A stretch of 64,000 nt of DNA from Synanceia verrucosa (GCA_029721515.1 CM056563.1:21209954-21273953); one strand, 5' to 3'. Positions 34,506-46,859 are shown, counted from the first letter of the stretch. Notes: generated by a model from the sequence alone, not told the origin. Program-made: numbers and translations.

Positions 34506-35363
34506 GAAAATAAATGCATCAAGATAAACTTCATTCTTGATGAAACAAAAACCATTTAGCTCAGGAAAGGATCATCTTGCTGAACTACTTGGTTGTCGCT
34601 CAGGTGGGGTGCCATTCATCTGCATGCACCTCCTGAGCTGCACTGACATAAGAGCCATAAGAAAAACGGCAAAACCTCACCCCAGGGGTCCTTTGTGGGG
34701 AAGGCAGAATAACTGGCAGCAAGGTAATTGAATGGGAAAAAAAAGAAAGAAAATGTTCTATAATCATCTGCTTATAGTGATCATTTTGCCGCATTCAGAC
34801 GTGATCACCATGAGCATTTTCCACTTTAATATACTTGTGTGCTTTACATAGGCTATACACAATTAATATGATATTCTATCCTCCACAGTTTCTTTGTGCT
34901 TTGTTGTGTATTTTTCAGCCTCCACCTACTGTACCACTGTTGAAAATCAGTGACCCACTGAGGTCCCCTTATCCCTGCATTTAAACTGACTCTTTACCAC
35001 CTGGCTGCTATTGTTTAACCCTGTCTCAATTTCATTGGTGCAAGTAACTGATACTCAGTCTGCAAGCACCCAGTGGATCATGGCATACGGCAAAAGCAAT
35101 GACATCGTCATGTGTTGGTGATGTGTTTTGTTTTGCCCATAGAGTAGAGTTCAGAGGCCATGAACAGTGTCAGTACAGCAATCCTGGACCTGACAGGGAG
35201 CGCCTTGGCAGTCTAGATTTGTGATGTGTTGTTACACCTCAAGTCTTTTCAAAATTTGCAATCAAAGAAAATACTTTGCACATGAAAAGTCCCTCCACAG
35301 TCATATTGGTAAATTATTGGCTTTGTCCTGCATGCATGTATTATTTATTATATGTAAATTGAC
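34506..35363. other. Non-coding, nothing recognised
   Basis: About 860 bp with short frames only. Confidence 0.4.
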
Positions 35364-35786
35364 TCTTTGATTGCCATTGATGTAATAATACATCAAAGTG
35401 TTTTTTTTGGTAGCAGGTCGCCGATTGCTGTCTCCTACAGCCTGTGAGTGATTTTGGGGCTTCTGGGAGATGTAGTCAGGACATAAAGAGAGGGTATACG
35501 CCACAGAAATCAAAACAGGAAGTGGAGACGATCGAGATTAGAGAGCAAAATGGACGGATTCTGGACAAAAAAATGGTGATTTTGGTGAAAGTGTCCTCTA
35601 CCTCTGATAAAACAAGAATAGAACAAGGTAAAAACAAACATTTTTTCCATGATGAAATAGAGAGTCTCTTCTTTCATTTGAGCTATTCAGTGTTTTCAGA
35701 GACATAGTACGTAATATGACTCAAAATGGGCAAAATCGCTGGCACAGGGCACTTTCTGTTTTATAAAACGGCTGGCACTTCATGAG
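35364..35786 (-). mobile_element. Family 1 MITE, copy C
   Basis: Left edge CTCTTTGATTGCCATTG after TTGA (mutated TTAA); right edge GGCACTTCATGAG followed by TTAA (35787-35790). Single end module with the palindrome TTGATGTAATAATACATCAA just inside. The THAP11/ZNF143-like motif lies at 35460-35476 on the minus strand. Like copy B it lacks the extra ~50-bp end module of A, D, E and H. Confidence 0.85.
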
Positions 35787-35790
35787 TTAA

Positions 35791-36280
35791 AATAATAACT
35801 GATATCAAAAACCGAGACCACTGCTTCAGTGTTGAAAGACAGAAAGCAGTCTCTCCAAAAATGGCTCCCGCTGTGTGGAAGCGTTATCACCAGCTATCTC
35901 AGTGCATGGCGGGCTTCTCTGATGAAGCTGCCATTGCCGGAGCAATGATGCAGTTATGCTTTTATGTGATGGCCGCTGTATCAGCGGGCAGCAGATGACA
36001 ATCTTGCCGAGTCGACGCTGAAAAGGATAATCAACTCGCTTATGGCCGTCACGAGAGGAAACAATGCTAGAGCAGAGACGTGGAGCCTCTTTAATTATTA
36101 ATACTTTGGCAGCAGCATTTTCCATGTGGGCAGCGTTAACCTGCTGCTCGGCCATTCACCGACAGAAAGACACCATAGGAGGTTCTCGTGGCCTGATGTG
36201 CTCTGTAAAGTGGCTCTGCTCAGGCCACAGAGAAAAGCCATTTTCATCATCGTCTCATGTAAATCCTCGCTGCCCCAGAC
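35791..36280. other. Candidate conserved noncoding element
   Basis: Non-repetitive block with CTCTTTAATTATTAATACTT, TTTGGCAGCAGCATTTTCC and GGATAATCAACTCGC. A minus-strand frame of 109 codons and a plus frame of 73 overlap it without any family signature. Its look is enhancer-like. Confidence 0.28.
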
Positions 36281-36794
36281 ACTAGCAAACTGCCATCTGT
36301 CCTAGTTGTCACCAACACAGAGAGAAACTCTTTCTGATTTCCTCTTTTCTTTGTTATCCACCCTTTGTTGCGTTTCGTTTTGAAGCTTTTGGCATGTCAT
36401 CTTAGCAAGCATACATATTTACATAATAATCACAATATTTACATAACTGTGCTTGGTGAGGTACACAGCATTTGATTTTTCTGTACAAAGAACTTTGTTT
36501 AACCCAAGAAAACAGTGCTAAAAGAGCAACAACAAAGAGATGTGTAAAAAAGACACTTTATTCAACAGGGACAGGAAATTACAAATTGGAGAGAAAATAA
36601 ACAACATCAAAACTAGGCGAGAGGATTGATTATGATCATTTGTAAGTGGAAACATAACATAACTAGAGCTGAAGCCTATGAAAGGTCAATGTAGTGAAAA
36701 TTAAACATAAATTAAAGTGCAGATGCAAACAAATGCATAGCATGTAGTTATAAAACAACATGTTAAATACATATTTGTTGCAAAACTGGATAAC
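36281..36794. other. Non-coding, nothing recognised
   Basis: AT-rich, no repeat or frame of note. Confidence 0.4.
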
Positions 36795-37177
36795 TTAAAG
36801 GAATAATCGTTTTGGGAAATATGCCGACTTTCTTTCTGGTTGAGAGTTAGGTGAGAAGATAAGTCGCTGGAGCTAGCAGCCAGTTAGCATAGCAAGAAGG
36901 AAACCAAAGAAAGTCTGCCTATAGTCCCCCTAAAGCTCACTAATTAAAATGTTATAGTTTTGATTTTTAAATGATCAACAATTTGTCTTTTCATGAGGCG
37001 GTATATGCCAGCCCATTTCTTGGCCAGCACCATTAGTCTCCACTGGTTGCCTGGCAACTGTTCACTGCCAAGACATAGTCTGGCTCATAATTCACTGTAA
37101 AAAATGCCAAAACGTTTTTTTTTTTTTTGTTTTTTTTTTTTTATTATTTTGAGCAGTTTTAGTTGCCTTTGGACAGA
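36795..37177 (+). mobile_element. TTAAAGGAATA-type DNA transposon, left part
   Basis: TTAAAGGAATAATCGTTTTG followed by GGGAAATATGCCGAC, GAGAGTTAGGTGAGAAGAT and TAAAGCTCACTAATTAAAA follows a very common non-autonomous fish transposon (ttaaaggaatagttc...). After two T-rich tracts near 37115-37140, GCCTTTGGACAGAGCC leads into the 33-bp array. The matching right terminal inverted repeat is absent. Confidence 0.65.
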
Positions 37178-37795
37178 GCCATGCTGTTTCCAGTCTTTAT
37201 GCTAAGCTAAGCCATGCTGTTTCCAGTCTTTATGCTAAGCTAAGCCATGCTGTTTCCAGTCTTTATGCTAAACTAAGCCAGGCTCTTTCCAGTGTTTATG
37301 CTAAACTAAGCCATGCGGTTTCCACTCTTTATGCTAAACTAAACCAGGCTGTTTCTACTCTTTATGCTAAGCTAAGCCATGCTGTTTCCAGTCTTTATGC
37401 TAAACTAAGCCAGGCTCTTTCCAGTGTTTATGCTAAACTAAGCCATGCTGTTTCCAGTCTTTATGCTAAGCTAAACCAGGCTGTTTCTACTCTTTATGCT
37501 AAGCTAAGCCATGCTGTTTCCAGTCTTTATGCTAAGCTAAGCCATGATGTTTCCAGCCTTTAGCTAAGCCAGGCTGTTTCCAGTCTTTATGCTAAGCTAA
37601 GCCAGGCTGTTTCCAGTCTTTATGCTAACCTAAGCCATGCTGTTTCCAGTCTTTATGCTAACCTAAGCCATGCTGTTTCCAGCATTTAGTTAAGCCAGGC
37701 TGTTTCCAGTCTGTATCCTAAGCTAAGCCATGCTGTTTCCAGTCTGTATGCTAAACTAAGCCAGGCTGTTTCCAGTCTGTATGCTAAGCTAAGAT
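37178..37795 (+). repeat. 33-bp minisatellite (about 19 units)
   Basis: Unit GCCATGCTGTTTCCAGTCTT plus TATGCTAAGCTAA, 33 bp, with several 27-bp variants that lack TATGC (near 37531 and 37669). A four-unit, 132-bp higher-order repeat is visible: CAGGCTCTTTCCAGTGTTTA starts at 37279 and again at 37411, with similar neighbours. The unit is the subterminal sequence of the transposon on its left, so the array arose from within that element. Confidence 0.93.
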
Positions 37796-37837
37796 ACCTA
37801 AATGGACTCATCTATATATTTATCTTACACGAGAGCT

Positions 37838-38203
37838 GGGCGGCACAGTGGTGTAGTAGTTAGCACTGTCGCCTCACAGCAAGAAGGTACTGGGTTCGAA
37901 TCCCGGGCCCGGCGCCTTTCTGTGTGGAGTTTGCATGTTCTCCCCGTGTCTGCGTGGGTTCTCTCCGGGTACTCCGGCTTCCTCCCACCATCCAAAAACA
38001 TGCATGGGGATTAGGTTAATTGGCTAATTTAAATTGACCGTAGGTGTGAATGTGAGTGTGAGTGGTTGTCTGTCTCTATGTGCCCTGCAATGAGGTGGCG
38101 ACTTGTCCAGGGTGTACCCTGCCTTCCGCCTTAAGACAGCTGGGATAGGCTCCAGCCCCCCCGCGACCCTATGAGGATAAGCGGTAGATAATGGATGGAT
38201 GGA
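37838..38203 (+). mobile_element. tRNA-Val-derived SINE, copy 3, with target-site duplication
   Basis: Starts GGGCGGCACAGTGGTGTAGT, has B-box GGTTCGAATCC, the full body and the tail AGATAATGGATGGATGGA. Flanked by CACGAGAGCT (37828-37837) and CATGAGAGCT (38204-38213), a 10-bp duplication with one mismatch. This shows retrotransposition and sets both ends. The head is like tRNA-Val, but the cloverleaf is not intact. Confidence 0.88.
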
Positions 38204-38213
38204 CATGAGAGCT

Positions 38214-40172
38214 TTATCACTTCATTCTCATCCAGCTCTTAACAAACTATTCTGATCTATTAAAAAAACATACAAAGTTACTGTGGAAAATACTACCAGG
38301 TTTCTTCCCATCATGTAAGAACTTAGGTCGAATCAATATGTGGTTCAATAATCCACTGTTGCGACCTCTAATGGGAGCAGCCGAAAGACAACAACATATG
38401 AAAAGGTCATCCCCAGTGTGATGGCTACCCAGTGCTCTATAATAACAGTCTTGGCTCTTTATGCAGATATGTTACCATTTTTTTTTATATAAACTTTCTG
38501 GGTTAAAATTGGGATCGCCACTTTGGAATAATCTGGGAGGGATAAATTTATACCTCTCTGTTATTTTTATAGTTTAGAATCAACAAAATCTGACTGAAAT
38601 TCTTTGCAATACATCTAAATGAAATAAAGATGTACCCATAATTAATATACTATTTACAGACTGTGAGCATAACAGAATAATGTCATTAATTCAGCTGTAG
38701 TAGTGAGTAAAGTCAGAGCCAGAGAGGAGCCTGTGACTGTGTGATGTTGGGATGAAGCAGCTGCCACACCAGCTGACCCTGCAGGGTAGCATGAGGCTTG
38801 GCCCCTGAGGTTAATTAGCCTGGACAGGCTAGTGGTCTATCATGGAGTTAGCATCTCTGTCTCCCTGACAGCAGTCTGGCAGAATATTGACATAAATACA
38901 CATCAGGATGTCCTTTGTTGTAAATGGTGTTAAAGTAAAATACAATACTATTACTAAAGTCTGGAGCAATCTAGATGAGAAACATGAAAACCCTAGTGAC
39001 AGCTCAATTATCCACATCAATCAGCAGGGGATGTGATTGGTTGTGTAAATGGAGCTGGAGCGATGTGGTGTGGTAGATCGATGGCCCAGCGGTCCACTTC
39101 TCAGACAAGTCCGCTGCCGTCATCATCACCTCCACCCCCAGCAGAGCTGCTTGCATCCTGTTTCTTAACACGCCGATGACTTAAAAAAAACCAATGCAGA
39201 TTGTGCCGAGTAAAGAGATTCAGTTTGCTGCACAATATGCATGCAGTACAGTTTAACAATTCTTTAATAGAAATACATAGAATACTCACATAATTGCAAT
39301 CAGTTGTTGATTCAAGTCAGTGTGAAAAATGTGTTCAGGTCAAAGCATGTAATGAGCAAGGTGACAAATGTGGCAGCCTACAATAAATCAGGAATAAGGC
39401 TTTATTGTGTGTGTCCTTCTATTAAATGCTATACTACACAGGAACACAGCACTGACCTTTTGAGTTGATATGGGAACCTTTTTAGGAAACATGCTTATTT
39501 ACACGTCCAGTAGAGCCAGGGCAATATCATTATTCATTCAGAGTTGTACTTCTGGTCACCTTAGTAATCCAAAATGCATTATTTGTTATCTCTTTGTCAT
39601 CGAATGACTCCTGAGAGGAATATCTCTTTAGTTCACCTGCTAGTCTCTATCTCTGGAACTTGGAACTTATTACAACCGAACCTTGACTATGTCATTTTTA
39701 GGCCACCATGAAGATTAATATTAATATTCATGAACAGAAAACACTCTGTCAAGTTGTAAGACATGGACAACAGCATTGTAGTGACCATGCTTTATGGTAT
39801 TTGAGAAATTGAGACTGTAAATTCATGTTTAAAATGTTTACTGAGCTAATAAATCAAGTGCCCCCTTCTGGGGGGGGGCACTTGATTAGAGAGGATGGCT
39901 ATTAGAGAGAATGGAAGTTGAGGTTGCCTACTGATCACTGATGCTTATGACCTCTGAATGTGTGACTTATGGCTCTTTCAGCACATGAGCACCAGATGTG
40001 ATTTGTGAGGTTCTGTGCGACGTCTTTACAAGATCAGTATTATGTGGTTTGAGTCCATAATTGATAAACTAATTGCCAGCAGTCTCTAATGAATCCACAT
40101 ATCTGCTTCAGTGCCATATAAAACCATGAACTCTATGTGACATTATTATCATTATTTGCCTTACATGTTTGA
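38214..40172. other. Non-coding with one strong hairpin
   Basis: About 2 kb. A stretch near 38358-38390 (GCGACCTCTAATGGGAGCAG) resembles a fish repeat but is too short to call. The hairpin at 39852-39887 is listed separately. Short frames lack support. Confidence 0.45.
39852..39887. other. 14-bp perfect hairpin
   Basis: AATCAAGTGCCCCC (39852-39865) pairs fully with GGGGGCACTTGATT (39874-39887) across TTCTGGGG. Not part of a repeat that recurs in the window. Too short for a typical pre-miRNA. Confidence 0.8.
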
Positions 40173-40678
40173 ACTCTCTAAGCGCTACTGACGTATTTTG
40201 ATGTCATTTAAAATCCGATACTTGAGTGTGACTTAATAATACCTCAAAATGTTTTTTTTTTTTGGCAGCGGGTCGCCGATTGCAGCAACCTGTGAGTAAT
40301 TTTGGGGCTTCTGGGAGATGTAGTCAGAGCATAAAGAGACAGTATACACCACAGAGATCAAAGCAGGAAGTGGAGACGATAACAATTAGAGAGCGAAGCA
40401 GATTGATTCTGGACAAAAAGTGGTGATTTTGGTGAAAGTGGTCTCTACTCTACCTCTGATAAAACAAGAATGAAACAAGGTAAAAACAAACATTTTTTTC
40501 ATGATGAAATAGAGAGTCTTTTCTTTCATTTGAGCTATTCAGTGTTTTCAGAGTCAAAGTACAAAATAATCTGTGGGTCTTGAAATATGACTCAAAATGG
40601 GTAAAAAACAAAACGAAACGCTGGCACAAGGCACTTTCTGTTTTAAATAACGGCTGGCACTCAAAGAGTTACAAACAA
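40173..40678 (-). mobile_element. Family 1 MITE, copy D (double end module)
   Basis: Left edge CTCTCTAAGCGCTACTGACG; right edge GGCACTCAAAGAG followed by TTAC. Inside the left end a second end module follows (GATACTTGAGTGTGACTTAA), as in A, E and H. The THAP11/ZNF143-like motif lies at 40308-40324 on the minus strand. Body includes CACAGAGATCAAAGCAGGAA and CTCTACCTCTGATAAAACAA as in sister copies. Confidence 0.85.
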
Positions 40679-41179
40679 TAGCCATGTCATTTACAGTGGC
40701 TCGTTCCTTATACTGTCATGGCAACCAGGAAGCTGCTTCGTCATGTGTTTTTCTTTTTCTGCTCTTTTGAGAGGTTTTCAGCCAGCATAAATGTGATGGT
40801 AAGTATTGTGTGAAAGCCATATAATCCCAGTAGGTGTTCTTGATGCAGGCCATGAGTGTGATATAATGGAATAGGTAAGAAGCACAGCTATAGACCAATG
40901 CTGGGAGGTTGGTTGAAACGGTGATATCTATCATGGCAGAACAAATGGAGAGCTCTCACACCCATTTCTAATATCATCACCTCAGTCCTCTCTGAGTTCT
41001 CAGCATCTCTCTGATGTCCTCTTCTGCTGTACATCACAGAGAAGACAAAGGGGCTTTTAAGGAGTAATTTTCTTCATTTCTTCTTATTTCATCCTGACCC
41101 CCGACACACTGCTTCTGGCACCCAAATTCTCTTTCTGTTCATGATCGTCTCTGATAATAGGGTACGCTGGAGTTTTAAA
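40679..41179. other. Non-coding, nothing recognised
   Basis: About 500 bp. A minus-strand 72-codon frame has no support. Confidence 0.4.
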
Positions 41180-41345
41180 TCTGCAATTGAACAAATAATT
41201 CATGTCTCCCCGCATTAGTCATCACGCTCTTGCTTTGAATGCAACTCCTCCCCGTTAATCAACTGCGTTCACGCATGACCCTCCGTCACTCAGCTGCTGC
41301 AATGAGATAGGATGTGTAGAAAATGGCCTCATTAAATTTTACAAA
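41180..41345. other. Candidate conserved noncoding element
   Basis: Non-repetitive block with TAATTCATG, CGCATTAGTCATCACGC, CCCGTTAATCAACTGCG and GGCCTCATTAAATTTTAC. It is followed by an A-rich AAAT tract (41410-41432). Enhancer-like texture, not proven. Confidence 0.25.
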
Positions 41346-42266
41346 AGTCTCCATCACTGAAAAAAACAAAACATCCACAACCAATTTCCAAACGTTGTTC
41401 TTCATCAGAGAAATAAATAAATAAATAAAAAAACAAGCAAACTTAATGACAAATGTTTGGACCAAAAGTGTCTGCTCTTTATGGAGTTGTCACACATGCA
41501 GTACCTGTTTGAAAAGTTTTCAAATTAAGATTCTGATTTCGAAGCTCAGGATGGCGTTTCCGCCTTTCTGCTGGTGATAATCAAATGCCGCAGGTGGTGA
41601 GGAAATGTGCATCTCAGCAATCATCTCCATTGACATGTGTTAATAGCTCATCAGACTAAATTGTACTAATAACTGCTTTCAGGAATCATGATTGCACATA
41701 CTTCAAGGTCTTAGTGCCTAATAAGGCAGTGTTTAATTCCTGAGCCGTGCATCTATAAAATGTTTTCTGAACCTATACTCATGTGGGATAGATAAATGTA
41801 ATCATGTACAGTGAGATTGGTGCTATTTTTGGTAAATGGTTACATATATCCCTGCTGATACAGACTAATGCTCCTCCATTCCCAGCTGCTGTCTACTGTA
41901 TTTTCATTATGTTTCCTGGCTATTGCAGCTAAATCTGAATTTGGCCCCGTGCTTGTGGCTCCACACACCTGCGTCAGAGGGGCCCGAGCCGAAGAGCTGC
42001 CACATCACGTCAGTCACGATCATTCTTTAGATTTTCCGTCTGTCTCTACAGTCAAAATGGAGACAGACTGTCTCGAGTTTCACAAAAGGCTTTATTTAGC
42101 GTTCTGTGGGTGTCAAGAACACTGAGAGCTTCATAGCAAGACACAGTCTGAGTGAGGAAGGAGTGCTGCTGCAAATCCTAATCCTAATTCTTAAACCTGC
42201 AATAACAGAATTTTGTGGCCACTTGAGGAGAACAGGAACAAAAGTTATGCACGTATAATCATTTTT
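41346..42266. other. Non-coding with a signal-like 85-codon frame
   Basis: A plus frame at 41868-42125 starts with a hydrophobic stretch (LLSTVFSLCFLAIAA) that could act as a signal peptide. The rest of it matches nothing I know and has no exon context. Low-complexity AAAT lies at 41410-41432. Confidence 0.35.
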
Positions 42267-42350
42267 AAAGGACCGGTGTGTAGGATTTAGGAGGATCTAT
42301 TGGCATACGTTGATATAATATTCATAAAATCATTGCAATGTTGTTAGTAA
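42267..42350 (+). repeat. Fragment of an AAGGACCRGTGTGTAGGATT-type repeat
   Basis: AAAGGACCGGTGTGTAGGAT, then TTAGGAGGATCTATTGGCAT and GATATAATATTCATAA fit the left end of a common fish DNA transposon. The right part is missing. Confidence 0.6.
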
Positions 42351-44089
42351 GCGACTGTACAATTCACAGTATATCTATTGTATGGGAGAAATAATGTACA
42401 GTAACTTGGTGTCATCAAAATGTACAATAATTTTATGCAATAATTGCAAAGATTGTAGTATTTTATTGACACATTTTCCCCCAAAATATTTAGGAACCAT
42501 TCATGCAAGCATCTGTAAAAAAAAACACAAAAAAAAAACAAGCAAATGAAATATATGAATATAGACTAACAAACAAGACAAAAGGATCAATATCTTCAAC
42601 ATTATTACAGTCTCTGTCTCCTACCAACGATTTAACTATTCAAGACTAAGTTTTTTAATTATTAGTAGATGTGAAACTACCTACATTTCTTATTTCTTCT
42701 GCTTAGTTTGGAAATACACATGTACACACCAAATGTCTGCGTTATCGTAAAGGTTTATTTTTTGATGAATTCTCTGTGTCCTTCTCTAATCTCTGCTTTC
42801 AAACCAGCATCCCAGAGATACCATCTTTTTCACATACAGATGGATAGCAAGCATGTCTGTAATGCCACATATCTGACACTAATGCTAATGATATATTGGA
42901 GTTTGAAGTTGTAGCGGCAGACAGCAAACCCTAAAACAAACGATGCTCCTCCACCTACTGACCCATCTCAACTCATCAGATCTGAAACACAATGCAAAAA
43001 GAATTAGATTGAATGTCAAAGTGACATATTATCAAGTACTGATACATTGTTTTTAGATTGTATTGGTATCTCCAAGTGATATTTAAAGATAATCCCACAA
43101 AATGTGAGCCTCTGCTAGATATCAGGATTCTGATCAACACCTATATTCACCTGAAACTAAGAATATTTTGCCATGTTTCTACAATAGATCACACACCTGA
43201 AGGCCACCATAGGTACATCAAAAACACAGTGTATACAATCATGCTTGTGAGTGATTTTACTTAATTAAGCACTTGCATCCTTCCACTCAGTGAAGGCCAA
43301 ACATCCAATAAACAAAACACATTTGTGAGCAGAGGATGACATTAACTGACCTTATCATATAATCTGCAAGTACAAGCCACAAAAGTAGTGCACGCATTAA
43401 CATGACAAATAGTGCTTTACTGTGAGCCTTTTTTTAAATGTTATGATCTTCACTCATAAAGATGTGCATATTGATATTTAATAAAACAGCTTTACAGTTT
43501 GAAGATCTATTTCTCATTTCCTCTCTTTGTATTCCAAAGTGGTAATAAAACACATTTATCAACAGTATGCACAAGAAACACTGAATGAAAAAATGTGAAA
43601 AAGTAATGTCAGAAGATTTAGTATAATACCATACTGACATTCTCATTAAATACTACAGTCAGACCCTACAGATCACCTTCACACGTAATACTTTCATTTT
43701 AAATCAGATGAACACACTTTCTGTTGACACCACAATCACACTTTGCTTCTTTTTTATTTGCCGCAGTAGAGTAGCTGTGTACAATATCCACAAGAAGCCA
43801 GTTTCCTACTTCCTCAACACAGCGCTTTATATCTGCAACAGAAGCAAACTGCTCAGCTCCTCAGTCCATCTGCTTTCATTAAGACAGAGTGGTGCCCTCC
43901 CCTTCTACAGTAATTGACATGTGGGTGAGCAATGACTTACAGTGGAGAGTCTCACAGACAGGCCAGCTGAAGGGAATATCAAGAAGTAATCAATATCGAT
44001 AGCAAACAGCCCAAATTAGAAGAGTATGCAGTGTGTGTGTGTGTGTGTGGTTGGGGGGGGGTTCCTGTTTAATAGTCTGCAGGCGAGGG
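42351..44089. other. Non-coding with (GT)n
   Basis: About 1.7 kb of AT-rich DNA; A-rich tracts near 42520-42540; (GT)n at 44031-44049 followed by a G run of 8-9. Frames up to 70 codons lack support. Confidence 0.45.
44031..44061 (+). repeat. (GT)n microsatellite followed by poly-G
   Basis: About nine GT units, then GTTGGGGGGGGG. Confidence 0.92.
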
Positions 44090-44420
44090 CTGAGAGACTT
44101 AGTGGGTAGCATTGGGAGTTTTAATAACATAGAATCAATGTGTGCTGCCCGCAAACCTTTCACACTGAAGTTATTAATTGGAGAATGAACAATACAAAGC
44201 TGTCACCGCAGAGTTGTGGGCTTCCAGCAATTTAAACAGGGTCCATTTACCAAAGGCAGGCAGGAGAGACCCTCGCCTGCTTCGCATTAATGTTTTGTCG
44301 CGCTTAGCAAAGCTACCTTTACTAGGACTCACTGTCCTGTCTCTCGTTAACACTCATGGATTTGGAAGCGGTGGAAAAATTCAATCCACGGTCTCCTGTG
44401 TAAAATTGTTGTTGTGAGAA
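44090..44420. other. Candidate conserved noncoding element
   Basis: Non-repetitive block with GGAGTTTTAATAACATAG, GAAGTTATTAATTGGAG, GCATTAATGTTTTGTCGCG and TTTACCAAAGGCAGGC. The 79-codon frame over it has no signature. Among the better candidates by texture. Confidence 0.28.
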
Positions 44421-46097
44421 ACATCCAGCAGCATCTTGTTAGTGCTTTACATGATGTAGAGGTTACAGAGTATTGGAGCTTTGTCCTCTGTTATCCTGTC
44501 AGCCCAGCATTACTCACCAAACAAAGCTGCATGATTTATCTCAAAATCTATTATCAAAATGAGTAGGCAGAAACCGCGACTCATAATTCAGTTGTCACTT
44601 TATGGCGTTTTGTTATTGGGGAGCTGAGGGGGACACATACAGATGCTGAAATATGGCGCTGACAGAGTTGCTAATAGAGCTAGTGGCCTACAAAGGAGTT
44701 AAAACACACACAGAGGGTCCTCTCTGTGACTGAGCATGGATTTAAGTGACAACAAAAAAAAATTGCTACTCGGTGTGTTTCGTGCATGATGATGGACAGT
44801 TGTAAATGAGTGCAGATGATATTTAGAGCAGCACCTTCATCCTGTGCATGGCAGCTCATATTGTAGCTCAGCATTATGGCGAAGAAAAATCTGTGGCTCG
44901 AGGCATCTTATCACGTTCTTTATGGTCGAGCAATCTGAAATCCCTTTAACAGTTGACCATCTTTGAACCGCCATGATTCTCCTCATTTCATTTGTCACTT
45001 TGGATTTAAAGGGTTTTTCTTCAGGTCTGCAGTGTGTAGAGCACATTCCCTGTAAAACATCCCAGGAGGGAATGAGTTGCCATCCTGACTGCTGCTAACG
45101 CCAAGGTTAGACTCCATTTAAATCCTGCTTGTTGAGGGCAGTTTGAAAATAAATGGCTTTGTGCTTGAGATGCTGTTCACGGCACACAAGCGAGACACAA
45201 GGTACATGTGTAACACAATGCTCCCTTTTCTCATTCATACAGGAAAGTTATTCTTGGCAAAACACCTTGTGTCTGATTTTTAAATTAATTCTAAGGCCAA
45301 AAATGCAAAACTGTGAATGTCCACTTACCTGGTTAAATGAAAAATAAATCACTGAAAAAAAGCTATTCAGTCCTGTAGTAATCTCTATAAACACATTCTG
45401 AATTCATTTGGAGGAGACGGGTCCAGACTTTGCTGTTGGAAGCATTCTGCTTTCCTTCCGTTTGTAGTCCTGAGTAAGACTAATCATGTTGACCAGGCTT
45501 TGTGTGCATGTGGGGAAACAGTCTGTGTGGTGAGCAAAAGAAGTGCAACGCTTTGGTCGAAATACAGTCTTTGCACCCACCGGCCTGATGATAATTTAGC
45601 TTGTTATTGGTGTCAAATTATAACATTATTATTATGATTAAAGAGTGGCTCCTTGTAGTGATCGTCTCTCAACTCCAAATCCAGTCTTGTATCTCAAGTT
45701 GCTAATCGGACTGTAAACACTAAGCAGCAGAAGAGGAGGTCTTGGACCGAATATCTGCTGGCTAAGCTGGAGCCCTTATCTGTGGTCACATTGATAGCCG
45801 ATGGCTTCCAGGCACAGTGGTTGGCAAGTTGCTCCAAGTCGATCGAGTGGAGCTGTGAAGTTTCAGGATGTAGTGGTCTGTGCCATCACACTGTGGGTGT
45901 CTTCTGATTCTAGTCCAACTTCAGACTACATGATCTACTTGTCAGACTATAAGCATGTTCACACAAAAATCATCCATGTCAGTGAGCTGGTCTCTTTTAC
46001 TTTCCAGTAGATGACTCCCAAAAATCCTTCAAGCTAAATCCGACCAATGCAAATATCTATACTGTATGGCAAAGTCCAGTAGTTTCATTGACATTAA
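44421..46097. other. Non-coding, nothing recognised
   Basis: About 1.7 kb, only short unsupported frames. Confidence 0.45.
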
Positions 46098-46533
46098 CTG
46101 TTTGAGTGCCACTGAAGTATTTCAACATTATTTAAAATCCAACTCTTGAGTGCCATTGACATATTTCGAAGTCGAAGTGGTTTTGTCACTAATCTCCTGC
46201 AGTCTGTGAGTAATTTTTGGGCTTCTGGGAGATGTAGTCAGAGCATAAAGAGACGGTATACACCACAGAGATCAAAACAGGAAGTGGAGACGATCGAGAT
46301 TAGAGAGCAAAACAGAAGAATTCTGGAGAAAAAGTGGTGTTTTTGGTGAAAGTGTCCTCTACTCTACCTCTGATAAAACAAGAATGGAACAAGGTAAAAA
46401 CAAACATTTTTTTCATGATGAAATAGAGAGTCTCTTCTTTCATTTGAGCTATTCAGTGTTTTCAGAGACATAGTACAAAATATTCTGTGGGTCTAGAAAT
46501 ATGACTCAAAATGGCCAAGAAATGCTGGCACAT

Positions 46534-46564
<31 letters not shown>

Positions 46565-46570
46565 TAAAGG
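46098..46570 (-). mobile_element. Family 1 MITE, copy E (double end module)
   Basis: TTAA (46094-46097) then CTGTTTGAGTGCCACTGAAG; a second module CTCTTGAGTGCCATTGACAT starts about 50 bp further in. THAP11/ZNF143-like motif at 46222-46238 on the minus strand. The right end is lost in a T-rich tract (46541-46566), where CATGGCACTTTTT is followed by poly-T. Confidence 0.82.
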
Positions 46571-46859
46571 GCTGAGGTAAGAAGCTGGAGCCAGATAATG
46601 TTTTATCATATTTTCTTGAAAAATGACTTAATTAATCGACTCATCGCTATCATTCTAATTAACTTCATGTCAACATTTTTTTTCTTTTTGCAAAGCAAAA
46701 CATTTTAAAAAAGCGAAGACACGTGTCAGCTTTAAGTATCAGTGGGCTTTATGCTGCACACAGAGATCCAGTGGCCTAGTGCAGCTTTTTTTTTATAGTT
46801 CAGCCTGTTTTACTGCAGCCTTTAGTGTCACAGTGTGTAAATAGAGCAGACACTCCTAT
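46571..46859. other. Non-coding, nothing recognised
   Basis: T-rich and A-rich short tracts only. Confidence 0.4.

Noticed and set aside
35826..36155. 109-codon minus-strand frame
   Set aside because: No family signature; the DNA looks more like a regulatory block than coding sequence.
39852..39887. Pre-miRNA hairpin
   Set aside because: The stem is only 14 bp with an 8-base loop, too short for a Drosha substrate, and the flanks do not extend the pairing well.
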